Both the position numbers and the translations under genes were made by a program. This document shows positions 49,444-59,278 of a stretch of 64,000 nt of DNA, piece after piece (position 1 is the stretch's first letter; each line of letters opens with the position of its first letter). A model generated the notes under the pieces. That model did no database searches and was not told the origin of the DNA. It was given only the letters and a program-made list of their open reading frames with translations. The DNA lies in contig NZ_BMDG01000005.1 in NCBI RefSeq assembly GCF_014635665.1, forward strand, positions 1 through 64,000, read 5' to 3'. This stretch comes from Isoptericola cucumis (GTDB lineage Bacteria; Actinomycetota; Actinomycetes; Actinomycetales; Cellulomonadaceae).

Positions 49444-50820
49444 GTGAAGAGCGCCGTCGAGACCCTGGATCCCACCAAGGTCAAGCTGACCGTCGAGGTG
49501 GAGTACGACGAGCTCAAGCCGAGCATCGACCACGCCTACAAGCACATCGCGGAGCAGGTGAACATCCCCGGCTTCCGCAAGGGCAAGGTCCCCCCGCGCA
49601 TCATCGACCAGCGGGTCGGCTGGGGCGCGGTCGTCGAGCACGCGGTGAACGACGCTCTCTCGGGCTTCTACCGCGACGCGGTGAACGCCGAGTCGCTGCG
49701 TCCGCTGGGCCAGCCCGAGGTCGAGGTCACGGAGATCCCGGCCAAGGCCGGCGAGGGCCAGCTCGCGTTCGTCGCCGAGGTCGAGGTCCGCCCCGAGATC
49801 ACGCTTCCCGACCTGTCGGACATCGAGATCACGGTGGACTCCACCGAGGTCACCGACGCCGACGTCGACGAGCGGCTCGACTCGCTGCGCGAGCGCTTCG
49901 GCACCCTGGTGGGCGTGGACCGCCCGGCCGCCGAGGGCGACTACGTCGTCATCGACCTCAAGGCCGTCATCGGCGACGAGGAGATCGACTCCGTCTCCGG
50001 CGTCTCCTACCAGATCGGCGCCGGCAACATGCTGGACGGTCTGGACGAGGCGCTGACCGGCCTGTCCACGGACGAGACCACGACCTTCGCCACGAAGCTC
50101 GCCGGCGGCGAGCACGAGGGCGAGGAGGCGCAGGTCACCGTGACGGCCACCGCCGTCAAGGAGCGCGACCTGCCGACGCCGGACGACGACTTCGCCCAGC
50201 TCGCGTCGGAGTTCGACACGCTCGAGGAGCTGAAGGCCGACCTGCGTGAGCAGGTCGCGTCGATCAAGACGTCGAACCAGGCCGTCGCCGCGCGCGACCT
50301 CCTCCTGGAGAAGCTGATCGAGGCCGTCGAGGTCCCGGTGCCCTCCGGTGCCGTCGAGGCCGAGGTGCACCGCCACCTCGAGTCGGAGGACCGGCTCGAG
50401 GACGACGAGCACCGCGCCGAGGTCACCGAGGACGCCACCAAGGCGCTGAAGAACCAGATCCTCCTCGACACCCTCGCCGAGAAGCTCGAGGTGCAGGTCG
50501 GCCAGGGCGAGCTCGTGGAGTACCTCGTGCAGGCCTCGCAGCAGTACGGGATGGACCCGAACCAGTTCATCCAGTCCCTCGACCAGGGCGGCCAGATCCC
50601 GTCGATGGTCGGCGAGGTCGCCCGCTCCAAGGCGCTCGCCGTGGCCCTGCGCGACATCGAGGTCAAGGACTCCGACGGCAACGCCGTCGACCTGACCGAG
50701 TTCATCGGTGACGAGGAGGGCGACGCCGCCGAGGTGGACGCCACCGACGCCGTCGCGACCGAGGGCGCCGACGTGTCCGACGACGCCACCGACGTCCCGG
50801 ACGAGGCCGCCAAGGCCTGA
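49444..50820 (+). CDS. tig: Trigger factor (ribosome-associated chaperone/PPIase)
   Basis: Tig binds nascent chains at the ribosomal exit tunnel. The 458-residue protein has the N-terminal ribosome-binding signature GFRKGKVPPRIID near 40-52, a FKBP-type PPIase middle domain (AAEGDYVVIDLKAVIGDEE, YQIGAGNMLDGLDEALTGL), and the C-terminal helical arms. An acidic tail follows. GTG 49444 (VKSAVETLDPTKVKLTVEV) matches family starts; upstream in-frame codons cross attR and are not part of the gene. The element separates tig from tRNA-Pro. Confidence 0.96.
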   Translation: MKSAVETLDPTKVKLTVEVEYDELKPSIDHAYKHIAEQVNIPGFRKGKVPPRIIDQRVGWGAVVEHAVNDALSGFYRDAVNAESLRPLGQPEVEVTEIPAKAGEGQLAFVAEVEVRPEITLPDLSDIEITVDSTEVTDADVDERLDSLRERFGTLVGVDRPAAEGDYVVIDLKAVIGDEEIDSVSGVSYQIGAGNMLDGLDEALTGLSTDETTTFATKLAGGEHEGEEAQVTVTATAVKERDLPTPDDDFAQLASEFDTLEELKADLREQVASIKTSNQAVAARDLLLEKLIEAVEVPVPSGAVEAEVHRHLESEDRLEDDEHRAEVTEDATKALKNQILLDTLAEKLEVQVGQGELVEYLVQASQQYGMDPNQFIQSLDQGGQIPSMVGEVARSKALAVALRDIEVKDSDGNAVDLTEFIGDEEGDAAEVDATDAVATEGADVSDDATDVPDEAAKA

Positions 50821-50850
50821 CGCCCCGCCTGACGCCCGCACGCGTCGTAC

Positions 50851-50888
50851 GACGGCCCGTCGCCACCTCCGGGTGGCGGCGGGCCGTC
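50851..50888. terminator. Terminator between tig and the EamA gene
   Basis: A 17-bp stem with one G.U pair (50851-50867 with 50872-50888) and a 4-nt loop lies between the convergent genes. Confidence 0.8.
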
Positions 50889-50917
50889 GTCGTGCGGTGA
50901 GGCCTCCGGCGGTCTGC

Positions 50918-51895
50918 TCACGCGGGCGCCGCGTGCCGCCGCTCGCCGCGCACGACCGCGGCGACCCCCAGGCCGCTGAGCGCGACCCCTGCCGCGGTGA
51001 GCCCGGTCGCCGGCTCGCCGAACAGCACGGCCCCCGCCACGGTCGTCGTCGGGACGACGAGGAAGAGGAGGGCGTTGAGCACCGTGACGTCCACGCGGCG
51101 CAGCAGCCACCAGTAGAGGGCGTACGCGGCGAGCGACGGGACGAGCGCGGTGAGCGCGATCGCGGACCAGAAGCTTGGCGCGGACGGCGGGGCGAGGTCC
51201 CCGGTCGCCGCCGCCAGGACGCCGAGCGCCGCCGCGGAGACCGTCGCGTGCAGCGCGAGCATGGTCGTGGCAGGCAGGGTGGTGGGGCGCCGCCGCTCCA
51301 GGAACGTGCCCGCGAGGAGCGAGGCGACCGCCGCGACGGGGAGCGCGTAGGCCCAGCCGGGTGCGGCGGTGACCCGCAGGTCGGAGACGACGAGCAGCAC
51401 GACGCCGGCGGCCGCGACGGCGAGCCCCACCCACTGCAGGGCCCGCACGCGCAGCCCCAGCAGCGGCCCGACGAGCGTCGCGGCCAGCACCGGCTGCAGG
51501 GCGTCGACCAGGGAGGTCGTGCCGGCGCTGACGCCCAACCCGATCGCGCCGTACACCGGCAGGACGTAGCCGACCTGCGAGAGCAGGCCGACGAGGACGT
51601 GGTGCGCCACGGCCCGGGGATGCGGCCTGCGACGCCGGAGCCCCCGCGGCACGGCGCCCGTGCCGCGCACCCCGCGGGGCGCGGCGGGGCGGCGCCGCCG
51701 GACGAGTCGTCCGGCGGTCAGCCCGAGCCCGAGGACCGCCGTGACGACCAGGAACCGCCACAGCAGCAGCGTCACGGGGGACGCGTCCGCGGTGCCGAGC
51801 CGTGCGCCGAGGAAGCCGGAGCTCCAGGCCAGGACGAAGGCGGCCGACGCCCCGGCGAGAACCAGCCGCGGATGTATACCGATCGGTGTACCCAT
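50918..51895 (-). CDS. EamA-family (DMT) transporter
   Basis: This 325-residue drug/metabolite exporter-type protein has ten predicted helices in two EamA repeats: LVLAGASAAFVLAWSSGFLGARL at the start, and YALYWWLLRRVDVTVLNALLFLVVPTTTVAGAVLFGE near the end (each quoted in parts by its motif). A charged loop (RLVRRRRPAAPRGVRGTG) separates helices 2 and 3. ATG 51895 has TATAGT 6 nt upstream (leaderless). It is divergent from a TetR regulator that shares its -10 region. The cargo is unknown. Confidence 0.88.
   Translation of the reverse strand: MGTPIGIHPRLVLAGASAAFVLAWSSGFLGARLGTADASPVTLLLWRFLVVTAVLGLGLTAGRLVRRRRPAAPRGVRGTGAVPRGLRRRRPHPRAVAHHVLVGLLSQVGYVLPVYGAIGLGVSAGTTSLVDALQPVLAATLVGPLLGLRVRALQWVGLAVAAAGVVLLVVSDLRVTAAPGWAYALPVAAVASLLAGTFLERRRPTTLPATTMLALHATVSAAALGVLAAATGDLAPPSAPSFWSAIALTALVPSLAAYALYWWLLRRVDVTVLNALLFLVVPTTTVAGAVLFGEPATGLTAAGVALSGLGVAAVVRGERRHAAPA
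51874..51891. promoter_or_regulatory. TetR operator-like palindrome within the EamA N-terminus
   Basis: GTATACCGATCGGTGTAC is an 18-bp palindrome with one mismatched pair. It lies over codons 2-8 of the EamA gene, 29 bp centre-to-centre from the second site. TetR binding is inferred. Confidence 0.6.
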
Positions 51896-51901
51896 CCCTC
51901 G

Positions 51902-51921
51902 ACTATACAGAGCGGTATAGT
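51902..51921. promoter_or_regulatory. Inverted repeat containing both divergent -10 boxes
   Basis: ACTATAC and GTATAGT arms with a 6-bp spacer. TATAGT on the plus strand (51916-51921) is 6 nt before the TetR ATG; TATAGT on the minus strand (51902-51907) is 6 nt before the EamA ATG. A repressor bound here would block both leaderless promoters. Confidence 0.6.
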
Positions 51922-51927
51922 CGTCGC

Positions 51928-52521
51928 ATGACGGCACAGCCCAGCACCGAGCGAGGAGACCTCACCCCGGCCGCCCGACGGGTCCTGGAGGCCGCGTCCC
52001 GCCTGTTCTACGCGCGGGGCATGCACGCGGTCGGCGTCGACGCCGTCGCGGCGGAGGCGGGGGTCACCAAGAAGACGCTGTACGACCGGTTCGGCTCCAA
52101 GGAGGCGCTCGAGGTCGCCTACCTGCGCGACCGGGACGCGCGGTGGGAGGCGCTGTGGCGGGACCGCCTGGCGGCCCGCCCCGAACCCGGCGTCGAGCGC
52201 GTGCTCGTCGTCTTCGACGCCGTGGCGGACTGGATGGACGCCCACGGCGGGCGCGGCTGCGCCGCGATCAACGCCCGTGCCGAGTTCGACGACCCGCGGC
52301 ACCCGGTCGCCGTCGAGGTCGCACGGCAGAAGGCCTGGGTCCGGGACCTGCTGCGGGACGAGTGCGCCGCCGCGGGGCTGGCGCGCCCCGGCGACCTGGC
52401 CGACGCGCTGGCGCTGCTGTACGACGGCGCGCTCGCGGCGTCGGGGGTCGGCGCGGGCGCCGACCCGTTCGGCACCGCCCGGCGGGCCGCCCGGGACCTC
52501 TGCGTGGCGCACGGGGCGTGA
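51928..52521 (+). CDS. TetR-family transcriptional regulator
   Basis: This 197-residue repressor has an N-terminal [23 protein letters not shown], then [21 protein letters not shown]. The C-terminal ligand domain is of the family with [20 protein letters not shown]. The start ATG 51928 sits 6 nt after TATAGT with no Shine-Dalgarno sequence. It probably represses itself and the divergent EamA transporter. Confidence 0.9.
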   Translation: MTAQPSTERGDLTPAARRVLEAASRLFYARGMHAVGVDAVAAEAGVTKKTLYDRFGSKEALEVAYLRDRDARWEALWRDRLAARPEPGVERVLVVFDAVADWMDAHGGRGCAAINARAEFDDPRHPVAVEVARQKAWVRDLLRDECAAAGLARPGDLADALALLYDGALAASGVGAGADPFGTARRAARDLCVAHGA

Positions 52522-52602
52522 GCCACGGGCGGGCGTGCCCGCCCTGTGCGCCTGCAGCGAAAAGCGCCGTCGCCGGGACGTTCCGGGCCACCGCTGCACG
52601 TT

Positions 52603-52608
52603 AGGGTC
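52603..52608 (+). promoter_or_regulatory. Candidate -10 box for clpP1
   Basis: TAGGGT, 28 bp before the clpP1 GTG and 16 bp before its AAGGAG. Confidence 0.45.
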
Positions 52609-52636
52609 GATCGACAGCGACGACAAGGAGACGGAC

Positions 52637-53275
52637 GTGAACGACCTGCTGCAGATGGACGGTACGACCCCGGTGGCGCGTGCCGACGGCGCGAACCTCG
52701 GGCTGACCGACTCCATCTACAACCGGCTCCTCAAGGAGCGCATCATCTGGCTCGGCTCGGAGGTGCGCGACGACAACGCCAATGCGATCTGCGCGCAGAT
52801 GATGCTGCTGGCCGCGGAGGACCCGGACAAGGACATCTGGCTGTACATCAACAGCCCCGGCGGCTCCATCACGGCCGGCATGGCCATCTACGACACCATG
52901 CAGTACATCAAGCCCGACGTGCGGACCATCGCCATGGGCATGGCCGCCTCCATGGGGCAGTTCCTGCTCTCCTCGGGCGCCCGGGGCAAGCGCTACATCA
53001 CCCCGCACGCCCGCGTGCTGATGCACCAGCCCTCCGGCGGCGTCGGTGGCACCGCGACGGACGTGCGGATCGGCGCGGAGCTGATCATGCACATGAAGAA
53101 GGTGCTCTCCGAGCTCACGGCCGAGCAGACCGGCCAGACGCTCGAGCAGATCCTCAAGGACAACGACCGCGACAAGTGGTTCACGGCCGACGAGGCGCTC
53201 GAGTACGGGTTCGTCGACCACGTCGTCTCGACCGCCGCCGCGGTCGCGGGTGGCGGCGACACCTCGGCGTCCTGA
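52637..53275 (+). CDS. clpP1: ATP-dependent Clp protease proteolytic subunit 1
   Basis: This 212-residue serine protease has catalytic Ser105 in GMAASMGQF, His130 in VLMHQPSGG, and Asp in the [12 protein letters not shown] region context. In actinobacteria ClpP1 and ClpP2 form a mixed tetradecamer. AAGGAG lies 6 nt before the GTG start. It is first in the clpP1-clpP2-clpX run. Confidence 0.95.
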   Translation: MNDLLQMDGTTPVARADGANLGLTDSIYNRLLKERIIWLGSEVRDDNANAICAQMMLLAAEDPDKDIWLYINSPGGSITAGMAIYDTMQYIKPDVRTIAMGMAASMGQFLLSSGARGKRYITPHARVLMHQPSGGVGGTATDVRIGAELIMHMKKVLSELTAEQTGQTLEQILKDNDRDKWFTADEALEYGFVDHVVSTAAAVAGGGDTSAS

Positions 53276-53332
53276 CACCACACCACCGTTCCCGCGAGGA
53301 CACCACAGACTTCTGACCGAGGAGAGAACACC

Positions 53333-54049
53333 GTGAGCTACTCCGACGAGTACCAGTTCGCCATGCGGGCGCAGAACCTGGCCGGCGGCGCGGGCCGTCC
53401 CGGCGGCATCGCCCTGCCGCACGGCGCACCGTCGTCGCGCTACGTCCTGCCCCAGTTCGAGGAGCGCACCGCCTACGGCTTCAAGCGCCAGGACCCCTAC
53501 ACCAAGCTGTTCGAGGACCGCATCATCTTCCTGGGCGTCCAGGTCGACGACGCGTCGGCGGACGACGTGATGGCGCAGCTGCTCGTCCTGGAGTCCCAGG
53601 ACCCGGACCGCGACATCATCCTGTACATCAACAGCCCCGGCGGATCGTTCACCGCGATGACGGCGCTGTACGACACGATGCAGTACATCAAGCCGCAGAT
53701 CCAGACCGTCTGCCTCGGGCAGGCGGCCTCGGCGGCGGCCGTGCTGCTCGCGGCGGGGCAGCCGGGCAAGCGCCTGGCGCTGCCGAACGCGCGGGTGCTC
53801 ATCCACCAGCCCGCGATGGAGGGTGGCGGCTACGCCCAGGCGTCCGACATCGAGATCCACGCGAACGAGCTGATCCGCATGCGGGAGTGGCTCGAGGAGA
53901 CGCTGGCCCGCCACTCGGGCCGTTCGGCGGACCAGGTCCGCGACGACATCGAGCGCGACAAGATCCTCACGGCCGCCCAGGCCAAGGACTACGGGCTCGT
54001 GGACCAGGTGCTCGAGAGCCGCAAGCCGGCCGCGATCGCAGCGCGCTGA
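53333..54049 (+). CDS. clpP2: ATP-dependent Clp protease proteolytic subunit 2
   Basis: This 238-residue partner of ClpP1 has Ser133 in [12 protein letters not shown] and His158 in [11 protein letters not shown]. The longer N-terminus (about 35 residues before [11 protein letters not shown]) matches actinobacterial ClpP2, which receives the ClpX/ClpC ATPases. GTG start with GAGGAGAG upstream. Confidence 0.95.
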   Translation: MSYSDEYQFAMRAQNLAGGAGRPGGIALPHGAPSSRYVLPQFEERTAYGFKRQDPYTKLFEDRIIFLGVQVDDASADDVMAQLLVLESQDPDRDIILYINSPGGSFTAMTALYDTMQYIKPQIQTVCLGQAASAAAVLLAAGQPGKRLALPNARVLIHQPAMEGGGYAQASDIEIHANELIRMREWLEETLARHSGRSADQVRDDIERDKILTAAQAKDYGLVDQVLESRKPAAIAAR

Positions 54050-54214
54050 CCTGGGACGATGCGGGGCCCAGGCGTCGGGGGACCGGCGCCGCGGGCCCCG
54101 CGTCGCGACGCACCGGGGAACGCGGCTGACAACGAGGCCCCGGTGGTGTGGAATGGTCGAAGGACCTGACCCGCAAGCAGTGCAGGACCAGCTCTGAGGA
54201 CATGGAGGCTCCTG

Positions 54215-55498
54215 GTGGCTCGTATCGGCGACGGCGCAGACCTGCTGAAGTGCTCGTTCTGCGGCAAGTCCCAGAAGCAGGTCAAGAAGCTCATCGCGGG
54301 GCCTGGCGTGTACATCTGCGACGAGTGCATCGACCTGTGCAACGAGATCATCGAGGAGGAGCTCGGCGAGGCCGCCGAGCTGGGGCTCACGGAGCTGCCC
54401 AAGCCGCGCGAGATCTTCGACTTCCTCGAGCAGTACGTCATCGGGCAGGACGCGGCCAAGCGCGCGCTCGCCGTGGCGGTCTACAACCACTACAAGCGGG
54501 TGCAGGCGGGGGAGACCTCGCGCGAGGGCAAGGACGGCGACGACCCCGTCGAGATCGCGAAGTCGAACATCCTCCTCATCGGCCCCACGGGCACCGGCAA
54601 GACCTACCTGGCGCAGACTCTCGCCAAGATGCTCAACGTCCCGTTCGCCATCGCGGACGCCACGGCCCTCACCGAGGCGGGCTACGTGGGCGAGGACGTG
54701 GAGAACATCCTCCTCAAGCTCATCCAGGCGGCCGACTACGACGTCAAGAAGGCCGAGACGGGCATCATCTACATCGACGAGGTCGACAAGGTGGCCCGCA
54801 AGGCGGAGAACCCGTCGATCACGCGCGACGTGTCCGGCGAGGGCGTGCAGCAGGCGCTGCTGAAGATCATCGAGGGCACGACGGCGTCGGTGCCCCCGCA
54901 GGGCGGGCGCAAGCACCCGCACCAGGAGTTCATCCAGATCGACACCACGAACGTGCTGTTCATCGTCGCGGGGGCGTTCGCCGGCCTGGAGGACATCGTG
55001 GCGTCGCGCGCGCGCAAGCGCGGCATCGGCTTCGCCGCCCCCATGGAGAGCGTGGCCGACGACGACCTCTTCGCCGAGACGCGGCCCGAGGACCTGCAGA
55101 AGTACGGGCTGATCCCCGAGTTCATCGGCCGGCTGCCGGTCCTGGCGGCGGTCTCGCCGCTCGACCGGGAGGCGCTCGTGCGCATCCTCACCGAGCCGCG
55201 CAACGCGCTGGTCAAGCAGTTCCAGCGGATGTTCGAGATCGACGGGGTCGAGCTGGAGTTCGAGCCCGACGCGGTCGACGCGATCGCGGAGCAGGCGCTG
55301 CTGCGGGGCACGGGGGCGCGCGGGCTGCGCGCCATCATGGAAGAGGTCCTCCAGCAGGTGATGTTCGACGTGCCCAGCCGCGACGACGTGGAGCGGGTGG
55401 TCGTCACCCGGGAGGTCGTGCTGGAGAACGTCAACCCGACGATCGTGCCGCGCACGTCCCCGGTGCGCCGCCGCGCCCCGCGCGAGAAGAGCGCCTGA
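54215..55498 (+). CDS. clpX: ATP-dependent Clp protease ATP-binding subunit ClpX
   Basis: This 427-residue AAA+ unfoldase feeds ClpP. The zinc finger has C13/C16 (KCSFCGKSQ) and C35/C38 (ICDECIDLC). Walker [16 protein letters not shown] is near 126-140, Walker B is IIYIDEVDK, the pore loop is in the GYVGEDVEN region, and the IGF-type ClpP-binding loop reads [12 protein letters not shown] start with GGAGG upstream. C-terminal [16 protein letters not shown]. Confidence 0.96.
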   Translation: MARIGDGADLLKCSFCGKSQKQVKKLIAGPGVYICDECIDLCNEIIEEELGEAAELGLTELPKPREIFDFLEQYVIGQDAAKRALAVAVYNHYKRVQAGETSREGKDGDDPVEIAKSNILLIGPTGTGKTYLAQTLAKMLNVPFAIADATALTEAGYVGEDVENILLKLIQAADYDVKKAETGIIYIDEVDKVARKAENPSITRDVSGEGVQQALLKIIEGTTASVPPQGGRKHPHQEFIQIDTTNVLFIVAGAFAGLEDIVASRARKRGIGFAAPMESVADDDLFAETRPEDLQKYGLIPEFIGRLPVLAAVSPLDREALVRILTEPRNALVKQFQRMFEIDGVELEFEPDAVDAIAEQALLRGTGARGLRAIMEEVLQQVMFDVPSRDDVERVVVTREVVLENVNPTIVPRTSPVRRRAPREKSA

Positions 55499-55502
55499 CC
55501 GT

Positions 55503-55537
55503 CCGACGTCCGGCCCCGCGCGGGCCCCGGACGTCGG
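55503..55537. terminator. Terminator between clpX and the acyl-CoA synthetase gene
   Basis: An 11-bp outer stem (55503-55513 with 55527-55537) encloses CCCGCGCGGG. A second small stem (55537-55543 with 55548-55554) follows. The flanking genes converge. Confidence 0.7.
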
Positions 55538-55553
55538 CCGGTCTCCGGACCGG

Positions 55554-57347
55554 CTACCGCTCGTACAGGGCGTCGATGTCGTCCGCGAAGTCGGTCACGA
55601 CCGCGTCGCGCCGGACCTTGAGCGACGGCGTGAGGTAGCCGTTCGCCTCGGAGAAGTCGCCCTCGAGCACCCGGATCCTGCGGATCGACTCGGCCCGGGA
55701 CACCGAGCCGTTCGCCTCCTCGACGGCGGCGTCGAGCGCCGCGAGGACGCGCCCGTCGGTGCGGGCGGCGGCCGCCGACATCGGGGGCAGCCCCTGCGTC
55801 GCGAGCCAGCCGGGGAGCATCTCGGCGTCCAGCGTCACGAGGGCCCCGACGAACGGGCGGCCCTCGCCCACCACCACCACCTGCGACAGGATCGGGTGCG
55901 CCCGCAGCCGGTCCTCCAGCGGTGCCGGGGCGACGTTCTTGCCCCCGGCCGTCACGATGATCTCCTTGGTGCGGCCCGTGATCCGCAGGTGCCCGCCGGT
56001 CAGCACGCCGACGTCGCCCGTGCGGAACCAGCCGTCGGTCAGCGCCTCGGCGGTGAGGTCCGGCCGGCCGCGGTACCCACGGAACACGTGCGGCCCGGAG
56101 ACGAACACCTCGCCGTCGTCGTCCACCCTGACCTGCGTGCCGGGGAACGGCGGGCCGACGGTGCCGACCTGCAGGTCGGACGGCAGGTTGACCGCCGTGG
56201 GCGCGGTCGTCTCGGTGAGGCCGTACCCCTCCAGGACGACGAGCCCGGCGCCGCGGAAGAAGTGCCCGAGCCGCTCGCCGAGCGGCGCGCCGCCGGAGAT
56301 CGCGTACCGCAGGCGGCCGCCCATCGCGGCGCGGAGGGTGCGCAGCACGAGGCGGTCGGCGACGGCGCGCCGCGCCCGCAGCCCGGCCGGCACCCGGCCG
56401 TCGTCCAGGGCGCGGGAGTACGCGCCCGCCACCTGCGCCGCCCAGCCGAACACGCGCCGTCGCAGGCCGGTGCCCGCCCGCTGCTCGGCGGAGTTGTAGA
56501 CCTTCTCGAACACCCGCGGCACCGCGAGGAGGAACGTGGGCCGGAACGTGCCGAGGTCCGCCACGAGGGTCTTGACGTCGGGCAGGTGCCCGAGCACGGC
56601 GCTGCTGCCCACGACCGCCACCTGGATGAGCCGGGCGAAGACGTGCGCCAGCGGGAGGAAGAGCACCGTGCGGGGGCTGCCGTCCTCGAGCAGCTCGGGC
56701 AGCGCGAGCCGGGCGTTGAGGGCCAGGTGCGCGAAGTTGCCGTGGGTGAGCTCGGCGCCCTTGGGGCGGCCCGTCGAGCCGGAGGTGTAGACGATCGTCG
56801 CCAGGTCGTCGCGGCGCACGGCGTCGCGACGGGCGAGCACGTCGCGGGTCGCGACCGGTCCCGCGGCGGCCCGCAGGTCGGTGACGGCGCCGGCCGTGAT
56901 GACCAGCACCTCCTCGAGGTCGGGCAGCTCGTCGCGGACCTGGCGCACGGCGTCGGCGTGGGCGTGCGTCTCGACGATCGCGAGGCGCACCCCGCCGTCG
57001 GACAGGATCCAGCGCACCTGCTCGGGTGACGACGTCTCGTAGACGGGCACGGGCACGGCGCCGACCGCCCACAGGGCGAAGTCCAGCAGGGTCCACTCGT
57101 AGCGGGTGCGCGACATGATGGCGACCCGGTCGCCCACCGCCACGCCGCGCGCGACGAGTCCCCGCGCCACGGTGAGCACGTCGTGGTCGAACTCACCCGC
57201 CGTGACCGGCTCCCAGGGGCCGTCCGCCCGCACCCGCCGCTCGATCAGCGTCGCGTCGCCGGCGCGCGTGACGCGGTCCGCCAGGAGGGTGTTGATGCTC
57301 ACGTCCTCGGGGACGTCCACGAGGCTCGGCGTCGTGGCGAGGCTCAT
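55554..57347 (-). CDS. AMP-dependent long-chain acyl-CoA synthetase
   Basis: This 597-residue ANL-superfamily ligase activates fatty acids with ATP and CoA. The P-loop TIVYTSGSTGRPKG is at about 184-197, followed by AISGGAPLGERLG, YGLTETTAP, GWFRTGDVGVL and the hinge region ITGRTKEIIVTAGGKNVAP (Lys). The C-terminus has the conserved SLKVRRDAVV. It resembles FadD15-type enzymes. ATG 57347 has GGAGAAG about 8 nt upstream. Confidence 0.92.
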   Translation of the reverse strand: MSLATTPSLVDVPEDVSINTLLADRVTRAGDATLIERRVRADGPWEPVTAGEFDHDVLTVARGLVARGVAVGDRVAIMSRTRYEWTLLDFALWAVGAVPVPVYETSSPEQVRWILSDGGVRLAIVETHAHADAVRQVRDELPDLEEVLVITAGAVTDLRAAAGPVATRDVLARRDAVRRDDLATIVYTSGSTGRPKGAELTHGNFAHLALNARLALPELLEDGSPRTVLFLPLAHVFARLIQVAVVGSSAVLGHLPDVKTLVADLGTFRPTFLLAVPRVFEKVYNSAEQRAGTGLRRRVFGWAAQVAGAYSRALDDGRVPAGLRARRAVADRLVLRTLRAAMGGRLRYAISGGAPLGERLGHFFRGAGLVVLEGYGLTETTAPTAVNLPSDLQVGTVGPPFPGTQVRVDDDGEVFVSGPHVFRGYRGRPDLTAEALTDGWFRTGDVGVLTGGHLRITGRTKEIIVTAGGKNVAPAPLEDRLRAHPILSQVVVVGEGRPFVGALVTLDAEMLPGWLATQGLPPMSAAAARTDGRVLAALDAAVEEANGSVSRAESIRRIRVLEGDFSEANGYLTPSLKVRRDAVVTDFADDIDALYER

Positions 57348-57485
57348 CCGCTCTTCTCCGTGCTGCTTGCTCGTCCGGGGCGGTCACCCGACGGGGCGCC
57401 TCCGGGGCCTCCTGACGAGGCCGAAGAGGGACCTTACACGCACCTCGTGCGCGGACGGCACCTGCGGGCTCGTAGGATCGGAGGC

Positions 57486-57869
57486 ATGCCCGAGAACCCC
57501 GCCGACGCCGCGCGCCCTGCCGAGGCTGCCGCACGGCCGATGCCGTCCGAGATCCTCGGCCTGCGGGCCAGCATCGACAACATCGACTCCGCGCTCGTCC
57601 ACCTGCTCGCCGAGCGGTTCAAGATGACGCAGCGCGTCGGCGAGCTGAAGGCGGTCGGCGGCCTCCCGCCGGCCGACCCCACCCGCGACCGCCAGCAGAT
57701 CGACCGGCTGAAGGCCGTCGCGCAGGGCGCCGGGCTGGACCCTGAGTTCGCCGAGCAGTTCCGCAACTTCATCGTCTCCGAGGTCATCCGGCACCACGAG
57801 CGCATCGCCGCCGAGCACGCCGCCGGGCGGCGCAAGGGCGAGCTGCCGCCCCTGGACACCTACTCTTGA
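57486..57869 (+). CDS. Chorismate mutase, AroQ type
   Basis: This 127-residue helical enzyme converts chorismate to prephenate for Phe/Tyr. It has LRASIDNIDSALVHLLAERFKMTQRVGELKA with the conserved Arg and Lys (quoted in parts: LRASIDNIDSALVHLLAERF; VGELKA) and DPEFAEQFRNFIVSEVI with active-site residues. It is shorter than AroQ-fused bifunctional forms. TAGGAT lies 7 nt before the ATG, so it is probably leaderless. Confidence 0.92.
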   Translation: MPENPADAARPAEAAARPMPSEILGLRASIDNIDSALVHLLAERFKMTQRVGELKAVGGLPPADPTRDRQQIDRLKAVAQGAGLDPEFAEQFRNFIVSEVIRHHERIAAEHAAGRRKGELPPLDTYS

Positions 57870-57967
57870 AGGGGTGAGGTCTGAGGGGCCGCCCAGGGTG
57901 GCGCCCGCGGGGGATCCGTCGCAGGCTGGAGGGCACAGCCGACGCCGATCCCAAGGGGGACCACCGC

Positions 57968-59218
57968 ATGAAGATCGACTGGCTCAAGCCCCTCGTCGGA
58001 CGACCCGGCCCGTTCGCGACGGTGTACCTGGACGCGACGCCCTCGGCCACGGCCGGCGACAAGGACGTCGCGAACCGCTGGCGGGCCGCCCGGCGGACGC
58101 TCGATCGACAGGGGGCGCCGGGTCGCGTGCTCGACGACCTCGAGGAGGCCGTGCTCCGGCCCACCTGGGAGGCCGGCGTCCGGGGCAGGGTGCTCATCGC
58201 CGACGCCGACGGCGTCCTCGTCGACCGGGTGCTGCGCAACCCGCCCGCCGCCGCCACCGCCGTCTGGTTCCCGGTCCCGGCGCTGCTGCAGGCGGCGCTC
58301 GCGGCGGACGAGGCGGTCGACGCCCTCTGCGTGGCCGTGGACCGGGCCGGCGCCGACTACTGGTGCTGTGACGCCGGTGGCCGCGCCACCGGCGGTCGCG
58401 AGACCTACACCGCGCCGCACGACGAGGTCAGCAAGGCGTCGAGCCCCGGGACGAAGCGCGCGACCATCGAGTCGCGGGCCGAGGACACGTGGGAGCGCAA
58501 CGCGGCCGCCGTGGCCGCGGAGACCGACCGTCGCGTCGGCGAGGCGCGGCCGGAGGTCGTGCTGCTCACGGGCGACGTGCGGGCGGTGAAGGCCGTCCGT
58601 GCCGCGCTGGGTCAGGAGACCTCGCGCAGGACGGTCGAGGTGCCCGGCGGCGGCCGTGGCGCGGGGGTGCACGCCGCCGCGTTCGCCGCGGCCGTCGAGG
58701 ACACGCTCGACTCGTTCCGCGAGCGCCGCCGCGAGGTGACGCTCTCCGAGTACCGCCAGGACCAGGGGCGCGAGGAAGGGGCCGTGAGCTCCGTGGACGA
58801 CGTCGTCGCGGTCCTGTCCCGCGGGCAGGTCAAGGAGCTGGTGCTGGCCGAGCAGCTCGCGACGGACGCCGGGGCGGCGCTCGTGGCCGCGGGCGCGGGC
58901 AACGGCGACACCAGCCGTCTCGACGGTCTGCTCGGCGGGCGGCGGCTGTGGATCGGGCCCGACCCGATGCACGTCGCCAGCACCCGGACGGACCTGGAGT
59001 CGCTCGGGGTGACGGCCGGCCTCGAGGAGCTGCCCGCGTCGTCGGCGCTGCTGCGCGCGGCGATCGCGCAGGACGCCGGACTGACCTTCGCCCCGGAGGG
59101 GTCCGTCGACCTCGTCGACGGCGTGGGTGCGACGTTGCGCTGGCACGACGGCGCGACGCCGCGCGAGGTCGCCGCCACGATGAGCGGCGACAGCGAGCGC
59201 TTCACGACCCCGCGATAG
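57968..59218 (+). CDS. baeRF-like Vms1/Ankzf1-family protein
   Basis: This 416-residue protein starts MKIDWLKPLVGRPGPFATVY and resembles mycobacterial Rv2629, a bacterial-archaeal eRF1-like protein (baeRF family 2). The N-terminal domain (about 1-130) is followed by an eRF1-domain-2-like middle (about 130-260, VVLLTGDVRAVKAVRAALG, RRTVEVPGGGRG) and an eL8-like C-terminus with VDDVVAVLSRGQVKELVL. The eukaryotic Vms1 relatives release peptides from stalled 60S particles, so a ribosome-rescue role is possible. AAGGGGGA lies before the ATG. Confidence 0.8.
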   Translation: MKIDWLKPLVGRPGPFATVYLDATPSATAGDKDVANRWRAARRTLDRQGAPGRVLDDLEEAVLRPTWEAGVRGRVLIADADGVLVDRVLRNPPAAATAVWFPVPALLQAALAADEAVDALCVAVDRAGADYWCCDAGGRATGGRETYTAPHDEVSKASSPGTKRATIESRAEDTWERNAAAVAAETDRRVGEARPEVVLLTGDVRAVKAVRAALGQETSRRTVEVPGGGRGAGVHAAAFAAAVEDTLDSFRERRREVTLSEYRQDQGREEGAVSSVDDVVAVLSRGQVKELVLAEQLATDAGAALVAAGAGNGDTSRLDGLLGGRRLWIGPDPMHVASTRTDLESLGVTAGLEELPASSALLRAAIAQDAGLTFAPEGSVDLVDGVGATLRWHDGATPREVAATMSGDSERFTTPR

Positions 59219-59234
59219 CACGGCTCGCCGCCGA

Positions 59235-59278
59235 GACGCAGCGCCCTCCCACGGCCGGCCGTGGGAGGGCGCTGCGTC
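59235..59278. terminator. 44-bp perfect palindrome between convergent genes
   Basis: Two 22-nt arms (59235-59256 and 59257-59278) match without spacer; the centre is GGCCGGCC. It separates the baeRF-like gene and valS (leftward). Confidence 0.8.
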
